Assembly: GCF_963678635.1 (NCBI RefSeq)
Contig: NC_087068.1
Location: 8,936,027 to 8,996,026, forward strand
Length of the DNA: 60,000 bases
Direction of reading: 5' to 3'
Origin: Symsagittifera roscoffensis
Taxonomy: Eukaryota; Xenacoelomorpha; Acoela; Convolutidae
A program made the position numbers and the translations under genes. Positions 1-11,599 of the stretch are shown piece by piece; within the stretch, counting starts at the first letter, position 1, and each line of letters opens with the position of its first letter. The notes under the pieces were generated by a model. The model did no database searches and had not been told where the DNA came from. It saw only the letters and a program-made list of their open reading frames with translations.

Positions 1-564
1 TCAATAGGTGAAATTTATATTTCGCTGGGAAATATGATAACTAAATTCCATTTTCGAAAGTAGAAGTCAATGACGTTTTTCATGACACTTTCGCTGTTCG
101 ATAGAAGAGTTTCCCTTCCTTTTAACAAAGAAAACGAACTAAACTTAAAAATAAATCAAAATTGATCCAGAATTAAATTTTAGCCTTGAGAAAAGTTGAG
201 AACTAAAAAAATTTAAGACTTCTTGAGAAAAAAACAACCATCAGGACCTATAAAATAATTTCAACTACAATCATCGATTCTTTAGAAAATAAATATTTTT
301 TTTTGCAAAAACTATCCTGATCGGAAAACGACTTGCAAGAAAACCAATTTCTCGTATTGATTTTATGCCTTCTAACTGTAAAACAAGTTTTGCTGACCTT
401 TTTTCTGATAAAAGTTTTGAAAAAAAAACACAGAAGTGAAGTGATGCAGAAGACAATTATCAAAACTGCAAATATCATACAAAAAAAAAGAGTTGAGCTC
501 CTCAGTTTGCAATGAACGGTTTGTTTCTGAATGGTCATGAAATTACAAATTCAAGTAATAAACA

Positions 565-1060
565 AGCCGGTTGCTGTGCAAGTAGGCAAGTAGCCCAAAG
601 TGTTCCAACCACATTCATAATAAAAATAAATGCTCTTTTTTGAAATTTTCGTTTGCAAAAAATGTTGTGATGAAAAAACAAATGAAAAAGCGCAGAACGT
701 CAGTGAACAAGACACAATCGACAATAGTTGTCTTCAGAAAATGATATACTTTGGATTTTTATTGCGAAAGAAACTGTATATGACGCTTCTAATATCAGTT
801 TTTCTGGAGTAACACAAAGTTGTTCACTAGTTAACCACTTCTTCTCAACACTGCAATAATCTTTTGAAAAATTAATTCGAAACAAGATTGAAAGGACTTT
901 AATATGATATATCTATCGCTCGACCCGTTTCGATGATTATTTGTGGTACCCGATTTTGAGTGGTAAAAACAACTATCACGCTTGAAAAGTGTAATCACGC
1001 TTGAAAAATATTTGAAATAGTATATCACTGGACCCATTTTGATGATTTATAGTGGTACCT
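565..1060 (+). repeat. Dispersed repeat family A, copy 1
   Basis: The copy opens with CGGTTGCTGTGCAAGTAG and ends near the 'GATGATTATTTGTGGTACCC' block, which occurs twice here (about 925 and 1040). The same order of blocks recurs at 6488-7020, 9050-9660 and 18866-19330: the opening motif, an 'AACGTCAG' or 'CAGCCTG' block, 'TTCTCAACACTG', then a run of A/T. No coding capacity is seen. The family is old and diverged, and is probably a non-autonomous transposon. Confidence 0.55.
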
Positions 1061-1239
1061 GATTTGGCTAGAAAAAGGAGAAAAACAGGGTAAAAAATTG
1101 GAAAAAATGTTCAAACAAGGGCAGACGATGGATAGCTCTGCAAGCAGAAGTGAATGTTCTGACCACGGTAATTAATACATGAAAAAAACAGAGTCGAGGC
1201 TGCACTTCGCAAAAATAAGCTGAAAACGACAATACTGAT

Positions 1240-1560
1240 AACCAGAAGAAATAAGAACTGAAAAGCAAAGAACATGGTCAACAGACATTTGAAAAAGAGT
1301 CAATGAACGCAAGGTAGCAGCAAAAATACTGACCTGCTTTTTTAAAAAACTTCAATTTTCGAATTCCAAAAAATTATATATGCCCCCTTAGAGAACAATT
1401 TATGATTGACGCTTTTTTGATAAAATTAACTCAATTTGAGAAAACTGGACCAATAGGTTAAGTTTTTATTCAGCTGGGAAATCCGAAAACTTTCATATTT
1501 GGAGAGCGCAATTTGCTTACCTTTCAGCCAATGAATTTGAATTGAACTCAAAAAATATTA
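1240..1560. repeat. Dispersed repeat family B, copy
   Basis: A block starting near 'CAACAGACA...GAAAAAGAGTCAATGAACGCAAG' leads to 'CAATTTGAGAAAACTGGA' and 'CAGCTGGGAAATCCGAAAAC'. Closely similar blocks in the same order occur at about 21790-22110 and 27100-27330, with partial copies at 1-130 and 20990-21480. No ORF is conserved between copies. Confidence 0.55.
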
Positions 1561-2294
1561 TATTCCTAAGTTCATCCAGAAATGCAATATGTATGAATGC
1601 ACTTCTGTAGTTATTCAAGAAATATATAACTTTGCTTGCAACAAAAAAAATCGTCACGACTAATAAAAGGGTCGTCACTACGTTGATCGAATCTTAATAA
1701 TTTGCCGCTGACTGCTTTGATGTTTTAATGTCACCTAACTGTCTTCTAAACATCAGCCTCTAGTAAAGCGGATAAAACTTATGAGGTTTAAACACATGAG
1801 AAGTACGCAGATACTGAAATTGAGCACTGATTTAAGTTAGGTTGAAAAGGAACAAAAAACTAAACAAGCGTTTGCTTGTGAAACAATGATAACTTTTTCA
1901 AAGCATCCTGATTGTGCAGTAATCTTGTTTCGTAATAGCGAACAGAAGCTGCGCTTCCAAAGTAGCTTACAGTAGCCTGAACATAGTTCAAAAATCTTCT
2001 GAAAACGAATTGGAAATTTAAAGTCCTGAATGTAATTAAAATCCTACTACAAACGAATTAAAATTTATTGAGTGATTTAGTTAAGACTGGGAACGGAAAC
2101 ATTCAGAACCAGAAATCTCGTTTTTCGTATTGTATTTGGAATCAAATCACCAGACTCAGAGGGTTTAAATTTAAAATTTCACTCGATCCCATCTAAAGTT
2201 TGTTTATGGTACCCAATTTTGCGTGAAAAAAGACACACTTTGCCACAAAGCTCCTTTCCACCAGGACATTACAATCAGCGTATAATTTTTTTAC

Positions 2295-2472
2295 CTCGGG
2301 TACTTTTCGGGGAACGCCTGCTGCTTCACTTTCACAGTGTCTAGAGACTGTCCCGCGAACACACCGGCGGCCCCACCCAGTGCTCCGGCTGTGAGATCTA
2401 TTCCACCCTGGAGCACCTTGGACAACTTCTTCGCCTCCTGGACAATGTGCGCCGAATAGGGCGGAAGTAATG
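2295..2472 (-). CDS. Mitochondrial carrier (ornithine transporter-like), single exon
   Basis: This exon encodes about 58 residues of a mitochondrial solute carrier (SLC25) repeat and most resembles the SLC25A15/A2 ornithine carriers of the inner membrane. Read on the minus strand, a segment beginning [18 protein letters not shown] leads into [19 protein letters not shown]. This fits the first transmembrane helix and the PxDxx[KR] signature, with Ser in place of the usual Pro. The exon is bounded by an acceptor AG at 2474-2473 and a donor GTAAAA at 2294, with phase 1 in and phase 2 out. It is clearly GC-richer than its surroundings. I found no further exon of this gene in the window: the 3' exons should lie left of position 1 and the 5' exons somewhere rightward. 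The choice of ornithine carrier over other SLC25 members is an inference from the remembered family sequence. Confidence 0.75.
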
Positions 2473-5400
2473 CTACGAGTTGAAAAAAAAACTACTTGAG
2501 TAATTTGTGCTGAACGTCTCGCAAAATATCCAAGTGTAAGAGACTAAAAACGAGAAAACAACTAGTATTGTTTGACAAATCTCACTAAGAAAAACCATAT
2601 CTGCGCAAATTTACTTAGATAGCCTTTTAGATAGCGGATCCAGGAGATACAAGAAAGAGATGTTTTCAAGCCTGTTTCAAAGTACTTGAGAATGTTTTGA
2701 CAAAAATAAGCTTTTTCGCGCGCGATTCCTCAAAATAAACTTATCTTTTTACTGTTTGTCTTAGATAATTACTATGGGTTAGCTGGGATAAAATTAGATA
2801 CCATAATAACAGTAACTCAATGAAGTTCCGGACAGGTATTTTCTAAATAATAGTTTACAAAAAAAACTGCTTTAAATGATTTTGATGTATCTACCAACAC
2901 AATTTTTTAAAGGCCCAAGATTTTATCGGTGACTTAAAATATTTATGCATACCTTCCGGGGTTCCAGACATGATATAAAACTTGTTTTCCAGGAATTTGA
3001 TGTCAATTTCAAGTATTCATTTCGCCAGATTATGTCAGAGAGTCAAAGATACATGCTTCCGAAATCTCAGATTTCACATAATTATCAATCAAATCTGAAA
3101 TCAGAAAAGCAATAGTTATGTCCAGATTTTCGGAGAAATTAGCAATTTAAAGCATTGTTTCTGTCACATAAAACGCTTTAAGTACATAAAACATCACCGT
3201 TTCGCAGACAACAGATCACAGAATACGGTTTTAATTAACATTTCTGCCATTTTTATCTGATTGGCATTCGATCCAAATATTATTACCATGCAAAATTTTT
3301 GATCGAAAATGTTGTTTCCAAAAAGAAACTTCCCAAGTTGTGATTTAAACCTTAACGAGACTCTAAACAACATTTTGATGGCAGTGTTTTCGAATTGTTT
3401 CCTTATTCATTCGCTTAATTACGCTCCGTTTCGCAATCTAAGCTTTCTGGCATATATTTTGGCAAAACAAAAGACAAAAATAGTGCCCAAATGGCCAACA
3501 CATTTTAAGGGCAATGCCCATTTAAATGTCTGACTAGGATTCAAACAATCGCACAGGCCTCGGGCATTATTTTCACTTGCTGATTTAATACCAAAACTTT
3601 TGCCCAAACATTTCCCAAAAACATTTCGCAGAAGTTAAACAAAAAAACAAGAATTCAAGAAATCAGTATAAATAAACTAGAAAACACAGATGGTTGATAA
3701 GGCAAGTCGTACTATGTTAAATTCTTAGTTTGTTTATTGTTTGTTATATGGTAAAACATTTCAACACTTGAACGGGCTTCCACAACTTGTCCTGAAACCT
3801 TCCGTAATTTATAGAATTTTAACTATCAACTAGACATAGGGGCACAACTGTTACAAGATTTCGAGAAAAACAGCGGTCTCTACTGGTGAGTAAAATAGCT
3901 GGCATTCACTTTTCTTTTACGAGATTTTTTTCAGAAGATTTCGATATACTTCGATTTCAGGCGTTTTTTCTCATGCAAATTCAAGAACAGCGTTGAGTGA
4001 TTTATCATAAGCTTCAATTGTCCCTTTCAGTCGAGATTTGAGTTGGCTGCATTAAAAATCTCAAAAATTATAGTCGAAAAAAATCATCCAGAAAAACTTC
4101 GATGTTTAGACTATTCAGAGCAAAGATATACGGTTTTTAAAGTGAATTTACGCGTGTTCAAATCTCAAAACGAATTGTGGTGCCTGCTCAAAGCTGATAT
4201 CAACTTCCCCCCTCCCCGTACCTCGTAACGAATTTCCACCCACCCCTATAAAACACTAACTCAACGTTTAAACAAATGCCATCTTCGCACCACATGTGAC
4301 GCTTCTCCCCCTTTTGCAAAAGGGATAAAATAGTTCTCTCAAAGTTATTTACCTGAAAGATACGCCTCAACTTACTTTTATTGGGAGTTGTTACTTCTTA
4401 CTTAATTTGCTTATTTTTTGGTTTTATTAGTAGAGGACGTCTCAAAAAGTTATCAAAGACGAAAAACTGAATGCGGAGAAGGCGATTCTTGAGTTATAAA
4501 GCGGCATCTGGTTCATAACCATGACCTATTAGAACTAAATCTATTAACGCTGACTTCTATTACAAAAAGAGTTCTTTCAATGCGCAGTAAAATTTAACAG
4601 TCAAACAGATATCCTCAACTATCTGGCATAAAAACTGAAGATTTTAAATTGAATTTCACGCTGACTCAGTTTCCAACGAAGTCAAATCTAAGTGACACCA
4701 TTTCCTTCTAAAACACTTAAAATATCCTATTTCACAGCAGGTATAAAATTTTATTTCAGACCAACTCAATTTTTTTTTCTTATTTTTAACTTCTTAACGC
4801 GTAGGTGTTCGAACTACTACTAACGAGCTAGTTAGAACGAGCTAGTTTGCATATTCTCAAAATCTCATACAATTCATTTGAAGCCCTCGGGAATTGACTT
4901 AACTAAGGTAGCTTTGATTGTTTTCAATTTCAATTACACCTAGGGCATGACCTGAAACTCCTGACTGATGAAGAAGATCTGCTTATCTGAAATCAGAGAA
5001 AACTGATCAGAGAAAACAGTTCGTTTTTTAGAAGGTACATTTAGCAGATTTTCAAATTTTGGATCCCCTGTACACAAAAAAATATAGAAAGCAACAAACA
5101 TTTTTCCATCATTTTGTCATTCAGGGAGTCGAGTTTTGCAAATACTTCATAGTACAAATCAAGATCTAAAAAAGTTATGAAAAAGAAAATCAACCAATTG
5201 TAATTTCAAAATAAAGATAAACTAGAAGACATCCACTGATCAGTCATTTTTTCTGACTGAATGATTCCAAATAAAAATTTGTATGCACAACTACTTTTTT
5301 TTAAAAAAAAAAACTGATACAAAATATGTTATCCATTCCCGCGCAGCAGCAAAAAATTATTTATCCTTCATATCTGGTAAAGTTTTGTTAACTAAGTTAT

Positions 5401-6487
5401 AATTTTCAAGACCAACAATATCAGCCTCATATATTCAGTGATTACTTTGCTTGAACACACTAACTGAATTAACTATTGGCCCAGTAAATATCCTTCTGTT
5501 ATCAATTATAAGTTATTACCACTAACCAGCAACCAACTATGAACTCCAGTTTTTTCTTATCATCTATCTATGCAAATCATTCAAGCCTAGAACAAAAATA
5601 ATCAACAAAGTTGGCGCCACTGACCAATAATGTTAGCCATGGTAAGTTACTTTCGTTTTTCATAACTTTATAAATTACAATTCATTTTCCAAATTCAAAT
5701 TAAAGATTCATACCAACCGATTTCCTTGTTTCAAATTGGAGACATTGACACTTATTTTCCCAAAAAAAATCATTTGTCTTTTGTTTGTTTGCAATATAAT
5801 AAAGCAAATAGACTAACAAATATTTATGAATTGTTAAAAGAGAAATATACAAATTAAATAAACATCCGTGGCGCGGAGAAAGTAACTAGATAAAAGCTCA
5901 TAACGTAAAAACTGGCCACACTTGAGAATAATTGTCTGAAAAAAGAATTGCACAACTATTAGAAAAAAAAACGTTTTTCAATTTTTTTTTCATATTAAAA
6001 AAACATATGAATCCTCTTTTCAATCTATAACTGAATAGTTTTTAAAAGTAAATGCTAATGTATGCGCTATTTTCATCTTTTTTATTACAGGAAAACGTTC
6101 TTTATAAAACGGAAGTCTGAAAAGCAAACAATCCAAATTGTTAAACCAGTGCACTATAATTATTACTAAATTTTTGTCCTAGTTATAATTATAAGGTGAA
6201 TTTTACCACACGTTCAAAAAATGAAATAATGTTTAAAATTGAGAAACAATTTGCAACCCAGAATGAACTCAAATTTGTTTCTAAATTTTGTTTGTTATAT
6301 CACAACATCTTAAAAGTTTCCTGCTTCGTTTTATGGACAAAAGTATTTATTTGCCGTATATTTAAGGACTAATAATCAATTAAATACATTTTCATGTTAG
6401 ACATTGTAAAATTTAGAGCCCCGGAAAGCAATGACAATTTTTGTATGATGACCTGACAAGGATCCAAAAACAAATTTTGAAAAGGAT

Positions 6488-7020
6488 AGCCGGTTGCTGT
6501 ACAAGTAGCAAAGAAAATTCCAAATACAATGAAAAATATTTAAGAAAAAAGTTTCTTTTTTAAATTGGATCAAATTTTGTTTATGGTATGATAAAAGGTC
6601 AGAACGTCAGCCTAGAAATTACATAACTATCAAATAACGGAAAAAGGTAGGCATATTTGACAAATGAATAGAAAACAACAAAAAAAAACAATTTTTTGAC
6701 AGTAACTTTTTAATCTTTCAAAATTTCATCCTCAATATGGCACTAAAAACTTCAAAAACTAATTTAACTGGAGTAACACTAAACTAGCGAAGATGGAATA
6801 GAATTTAACAATCTAGTATCAGCCTGCTCACTCGTTTTATTTGTTCAAAATTAAACGAAATCAAAAATTTCAAACAAAACAAGTTTTCTTAACACTGCAC
6901 ATTCTTTAGAAAATTTAAAACGTCGACCAAATCACGACTAAATAGAATTGATAATAATATATCACGCAGTCCATTCGGATGATTAGTTGTCGTACCCGGT
7001 TCAAAAAAATCTAGAACACA
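6488..7020 (+). repeat. Dispersed repeat family A, copy 2
   Basis: It begins with CGGTTGCTGTACAAGTAG. It carries the family's internal blocks in order: 'GGTCAGAACGTCAG', 'GGAGTAACACTAAACTAG', 'TTCTTAACACTGCACATTCTTT', and the terminal 'CCATTCGGATGATTAGTTGTCGTACCC'-type block. It matches the copy at 565-1060 in block order and length. No coding capacity. Confidence 0.55.
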
Positions 7021-8128
7021 CAATACAAATTTTCTTCCCAGTATCAGCGGTCGGAACCATAACTCATACATACAATTCAAGTATCGCAAAAAGTTTCTTG
7101 AATGGAAAACATCTGAAACAGTCTCTCATGGAACTTAACCTATCAACTTTTGTCTGCAAAAGTAAGATTGGCTGCAATGCATAAAAACTTGCAATTTCCG
7201 TACACCAAAATACGATAGTGTTTCAGTGATCTGATACCTGATTCATAAACAAAAACATAACACGAGATGAAACAAAATGCTAATTTTAGCATTTATTTCA
7301 CACTGCTTACGCAATTGGGTTCAGATGAATAAACCCAAATATTTCTCTGAAAGCACTGAGGGCAAGTTTCTATTTGGATAACAGATAAAACTGCATGACG
7401 AGCTTCGTTTGGCTATATTTTATTGAATGAACTCTTTTGAAATTTAGTCTTTTATTCAAAAATTTAAGCGCAAAGAAATTTACGACAATTTTTTGACTAA
7501 AACAAACTAACAACAAAAACTACTTCATTCACCAACTCTTAGAATGTAAAGCTATTTTCAAATAAAAAGCTGTATCATGAAACCTATAAAACATCGATAA
7601 TTCATGTCATAGATCTTCTCGTTATGTCGTAAAATTGATCAGCTAACAGACTCCATTGCTTGAGGTAGTTCTTATCTTATGACTTATTAATAAAAAATAT
7701 GCAGCCCTTCGAGCATTCCGCATTTAATGCTCATTAAATTAAATTACATTCATTCAAACCCTCTTTCTCGAGGCAGTTTTGCATTTTAATTGACATTCCA
7801 TGACAGGCAAACAGCAGCAGTTTTACATCGTTTTTCTGGATATCTTTAACTAAGATCTCGCAAATTGAATTCTCATTCGAGTTTTACTGACTTATTGGAA
7901 ATGGTGTCACAGCTTACATCTCAGCGTCAGATCAATCGACTTAGCAAACATTGCACTATAAAAATCAGTTTAAAGTTAATAGATTTGCAGGTGACACAGC
8001 AAATAGTATCGAGTTTTCAGACAATATTTGCTTTTCACAGACCAACTCAGGGTCTGGTTGTTCTCGACAATTTTCAGCAATTTATCAATCCGTTACCACA
8101 TGTGAAGCTTAGTTGTCCAGGCTGTCCT

Positions 8129-8270
8129 GTCCATAAATTATCATGTTTTTTTTCTTCAAACCGATTTCGCATTCGGAACTTATCAATTAGTCCGCCTGTC
8201 CATAAATTATCATGTTTTTTTCTTCAAACCGATTTCGCATTCGGGACTTATCACTTTTCCGCCCAAATTT
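8129..8270. repeat. Tandem duplication, about 69 bp x 2
   Basis: Two consecutive near-identical units run from 'GTCCATAAATTATCATG' through 'CAAACCGATTTCGCATTCGG' to 'ACTTATCA'. The second starts about 69 bases after the first, and they differ by a few bases and one T in a T-run. The unit is not obviously coding. Confidence 0.8.
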
Positions 8271-8593
8271 CTTAATTTTGCGATTTTGTATCATTCAAGG
8301 TATAAATGCTGAGAACAAGATACTGATAGCACTGGTTGGTTTAATTAATACAAATGCAATCACTTTATTCTTAAGCCGACTTCTATCAAAGCGAATTTTG
8401 ACAGATACGGAAGTGGTTATTTTTCCCCTGGAGCTGTTTTCTGTGTTTTTCTTGCTAATCTGGGTTAAACTCTGGAGCGTATTTGAAGTAATTTTAATTA
8501 GTTTGCCAGACATTCTTCAATTTAGGCCAGTTCGGTTTATTTAAAATTCGACTGAAAATTGTTAACAAAAAATTCTGAGATGAAACAGAAATT

Positions 8594-8617
8594 TGATTGG
8601 CTAATTCTAGCCAATCA
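8594..8617. repeat. Short perfect inverted repeat
   Basis: TGATTGGCTA and TAGCCAATCA flank a 4-base ATTC loop, giving a 10-bp perfect hairpin stem. The half site 'TGATTGGCT' recurs elsewhere in the window, for example near 11828, 23520 and 23790. Confidence 0.7.
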
Positions 8618-9049
8618 GATTGAAGCAAAACATTTTCAGTTCGAGCTGCTGAAATATCGATTTTTTGGCGGAATTAGCAAAAAGACCTTCGCATTCTAAC
8701 ACAAGCAATTAAACTGCCAAGGCTATGCAACAAAAGTAACTCGTATTAAACAAAATAACTAAGGTAATCAGCGTCTTAGTTAGTCCAACAAACTTTGACG
8801 TCTCAAAAATATACTTTAAAATTTTGTCTTTTAAACCAATCTTATTGCTGATATTGTCAAATTTTCCGGAATACAGCAGTTTGAAGCATATAAAATTGAG
8901 CGTTTGCAAAAAAAAAGAAAACAGATGGCAAACTAAGGCAACCAAAATAGAGACGAAGAGTAACAAACCGAAAAAAAACAGAATTTTATGCATGAATAAA
9001 AATTAAGGTCAGGACCCATGGAAATTCATGGAGGCGCTTCACCACTAAC

Positions 9050-9272
9050 CGGTTGCTGTGCAAGTAGTACATAATGCTCCAACTACATTCATGAAAAAAA
9101 ACTACAAACAAAGTTTTTTTTTCTCGTCAACAGTCTTTTCTCTCACCAACAGAAAACATTTCAATCATTATGCGTAATTCACTCACTTTCTACGCGTTTC
9201 TATAGTTTTCTCATAGCATGACTCGCAAAAAAAACGACACTGGAATATTCTGTACTACTTGCACAGCAACCG
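9050..9272. mobile_element. MITE-like element with 22-bp perfect terminal inverted repeats
   Basis: The first 22 bases (from 9050, starting CGGTTGCTGTGCAAGTAG) are exactly the reverse complement of the last 22 (9251-9272). Weaker pairing continues inward for about a dozen bases. The element is 223 bp and non-coding. The terminus is the same motif that opens family A copies at 565, 6488 and 18866, so this is the one copy in which both ends are visible. I see no clear target-site duplication. The superfamily is not assigned. Confidence 0.7.
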
Positions 9273-11599
9273 CTTATTTTATCTTTGTTATTGATAGACT
9301 TGGCAAGAGATAAAACGTTAACATTTGTCTCACCTTGTTATTGAAACATTTTTGTGCGTGGTGTGTTGAGAAAACTTTTAACGCGTGTAATAAGTTAGTG
9401 AATTACGTAAACTACAACAGTTGTCTTCAAAATTGAATAAAAATGAGAAAAATTTTGAAACAATTTTCTGTTTTTCCACTGATTGTTCAATTTAAAAAAA
9501 ACTGTCATTCCCGTTCGAAATTACACTAAAACTCAAAAAAATCAAACCGTTTTTTCAATGCTGGGACAATTTTTGATATTTTTTATTTCTTTTGAACCAC
9601 GACTAAGAATTCTATATGTTATATCGTTCGATCCCTTCCAATTATTATTTGCGTGAAAAACTAAAAAACATCACCCGAACACAAGGTTCCTCCTCATTTT
9701 AAAGGGTCAAAGGCTCGGTTCATAAACTAACTTGCTACAGCTTTGCCAAAATTTTTCAAAAAGGCCAAAATTTAGGGTACATTTTGGCCCCAATTTTACA
9801 ACAAATTTCAACATTAATTTTGGTTTTATATGACGTAATTTGTTGTTTTTTGTCCACATTAATTCGAGAAACGCTATCAGTGAGTCTGTCCAGTTTTGTT
9901 AGTTTTGACCGGATAATTTATAAAAGCACTTTACAACCAGCAACCATAGCAAAACTTAATTGACCAAAATTATTCCAAAATTTGAAATCGACCTAGCATT
10001 TCATATTATCCATTTCAAAATTTCATAAATTGCGGTCAACTCAATTGTACAATATAGCAATTAGATTGACAGAAATCGGTCAAAACAGTTATTATTCGAA
10101 GCGTTTGTGTCTATTTATCCGTTATTTCTTTTTTATATATCTATCAACAAAACTGAATTGCACTACATGCCGCAAATTAAGTGATAACTCCTGAATTTAT
10201 TCTGCGTGCCCAGAATTGATATTACCTTTGTAGACCCTTTGTACTGTATTTATAATTTGGTCGGCACAGAACAGAGACATTTCAGTCACATCAACTGCAC
10301 TAGTAGAAAATATGACAGAAAAATAAGCGCAAATATGTCTTAACCACTTTTCAAATTACCAGCAGGCTGAAAAGCCTTTCACTTTATTACTCAATAACAG
10401 GAAGCTCATTATTATTTATTGGAGCATGTGGTCATTTGCAGACTCCATGTCAAATTGCACAGAAAAAAAAAACCAACCGAAGAGCTTGGCTAGGAAAAAA
10501 TTTCGATTTTCATTATTTCATTATCTGAAAAAGATTTCCAGTTTTCATTCTTAGACGAAAAATTGTCTCCGCAATTTACTCCTAAAAATACACTTTGATC
10601 TAATAAGTTGCCGCAAAGTTCACTGATATATTTTTCGTTTAATTTTCATGGACATAATTATTGGTCACAGACGGAATTTTGCGTCCAAAGTGTCGGTTTA
10701 AAGCTACAATTGTTTTAAAAAATAGTAATGGAAACATTTAATCTTCAATTTCATTAAGATTAGCACTTTCATCACAATAAATTTTTCGATTAGAAATAAT
10801 TTGAATCGAAAGCAAAATTAATTCTTTTTCAAATATAGTTTTTCAGCTCGAATTCAAAGTTTGACCTGACCTTTCAATAGTGCAATTTAATTAATTTTAG
10901 TGAACATTTCTTTTGCCAAGCGACCGACTTTAACTCACAGCACGTATCTATTCACAATAGCTGACAAAAAAACAATATCAACTAAATAATATCAACTTGC
11001 ATTAAAACAATCAAATGCATTAAGACGAAAACTTCTCATGATTGTCTACTTAAAGGCAAATCAAAGGAACAAAAAAAACGTTTAAACTATATCTTTGGTT
11101 AGCAACTGCATATCGAAGGAATATTAAAAACATGAATAAGGAAAAATGTAAAGATTTGATTTTCGCTGGAAACAACTTTTCAGAGGTAAATATTCAAAAG
11201 TTCCCATAAATTAATAATTCATTTCCTTGATTCACTTTTTGTTCATATATTTCCCAGTGATTATTTTCTTCCATTAAAAACACGTTTTTTGTTTTTCGCT
11301 TCCTTTTTATATTATAAAACTAATTCAATCTATTATTTTAGTTTCAGAAAAGCTGCTGCAATGCCATTCAATTGATTTGAAACCGAGTTTATTGAACTAT
11401 CCGAGTTTACAACTCATTTTATTTAGCAACCGATTGTTCAAACCTTCTGCTCTGGTATCAGCACTACGAAATCGAATGAACAAAATCCACATAAATACTT
11501 CTTTTTTGTTACCATTATTCTCAATTTTGACTATTCAAAACAAATAAACACGCAAACGAACAATTAAAACCACACAAAAAAAACTTCAAAAAATCAAAT

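Larger units (their letters stand above)
1..2294. other. Non-coding, repeat-rich (probable carrier-gene intron)
   Basis: No supported coding exon. If the minus-strand carrier exon at 2295-2472 belongs to an ordinary gene, this is the intron following it. It holds repeat fragments: a piece of the 'TTCGCTGGGAAAT' family at 1-130, a 'CGGTTGCTGTGCAAGTAG' family copy at about 565-1060, and a longer copy of the first family at about 1240-1560. Oligo-A and oligo-T runs are frequent. Confidence 0.5.
2473..11599. other. Long AT-rich stretch without a supported gene
   Basis: I see no convincing exon here. The stretch contains repeat-family copies (6488-7020, 9050-9660), a 69-bp tandem duplication (8129-8270), a 16-bp perfect palindrome at 4309-4324 (CCCTTTTGCAAAAGGG) and a short hairpin at 8594-8617. 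Upstream exons of the carrier gene could be hidden here, but none stands out by composition. Confidence 0.5.

Noticed and set aside
7865-8544. Two overlapping plus-strand frames of 136 and 110 residues
   Set aside because: They run through the 69-bp tandem duplication; composition is non-coding and no domain is visible.
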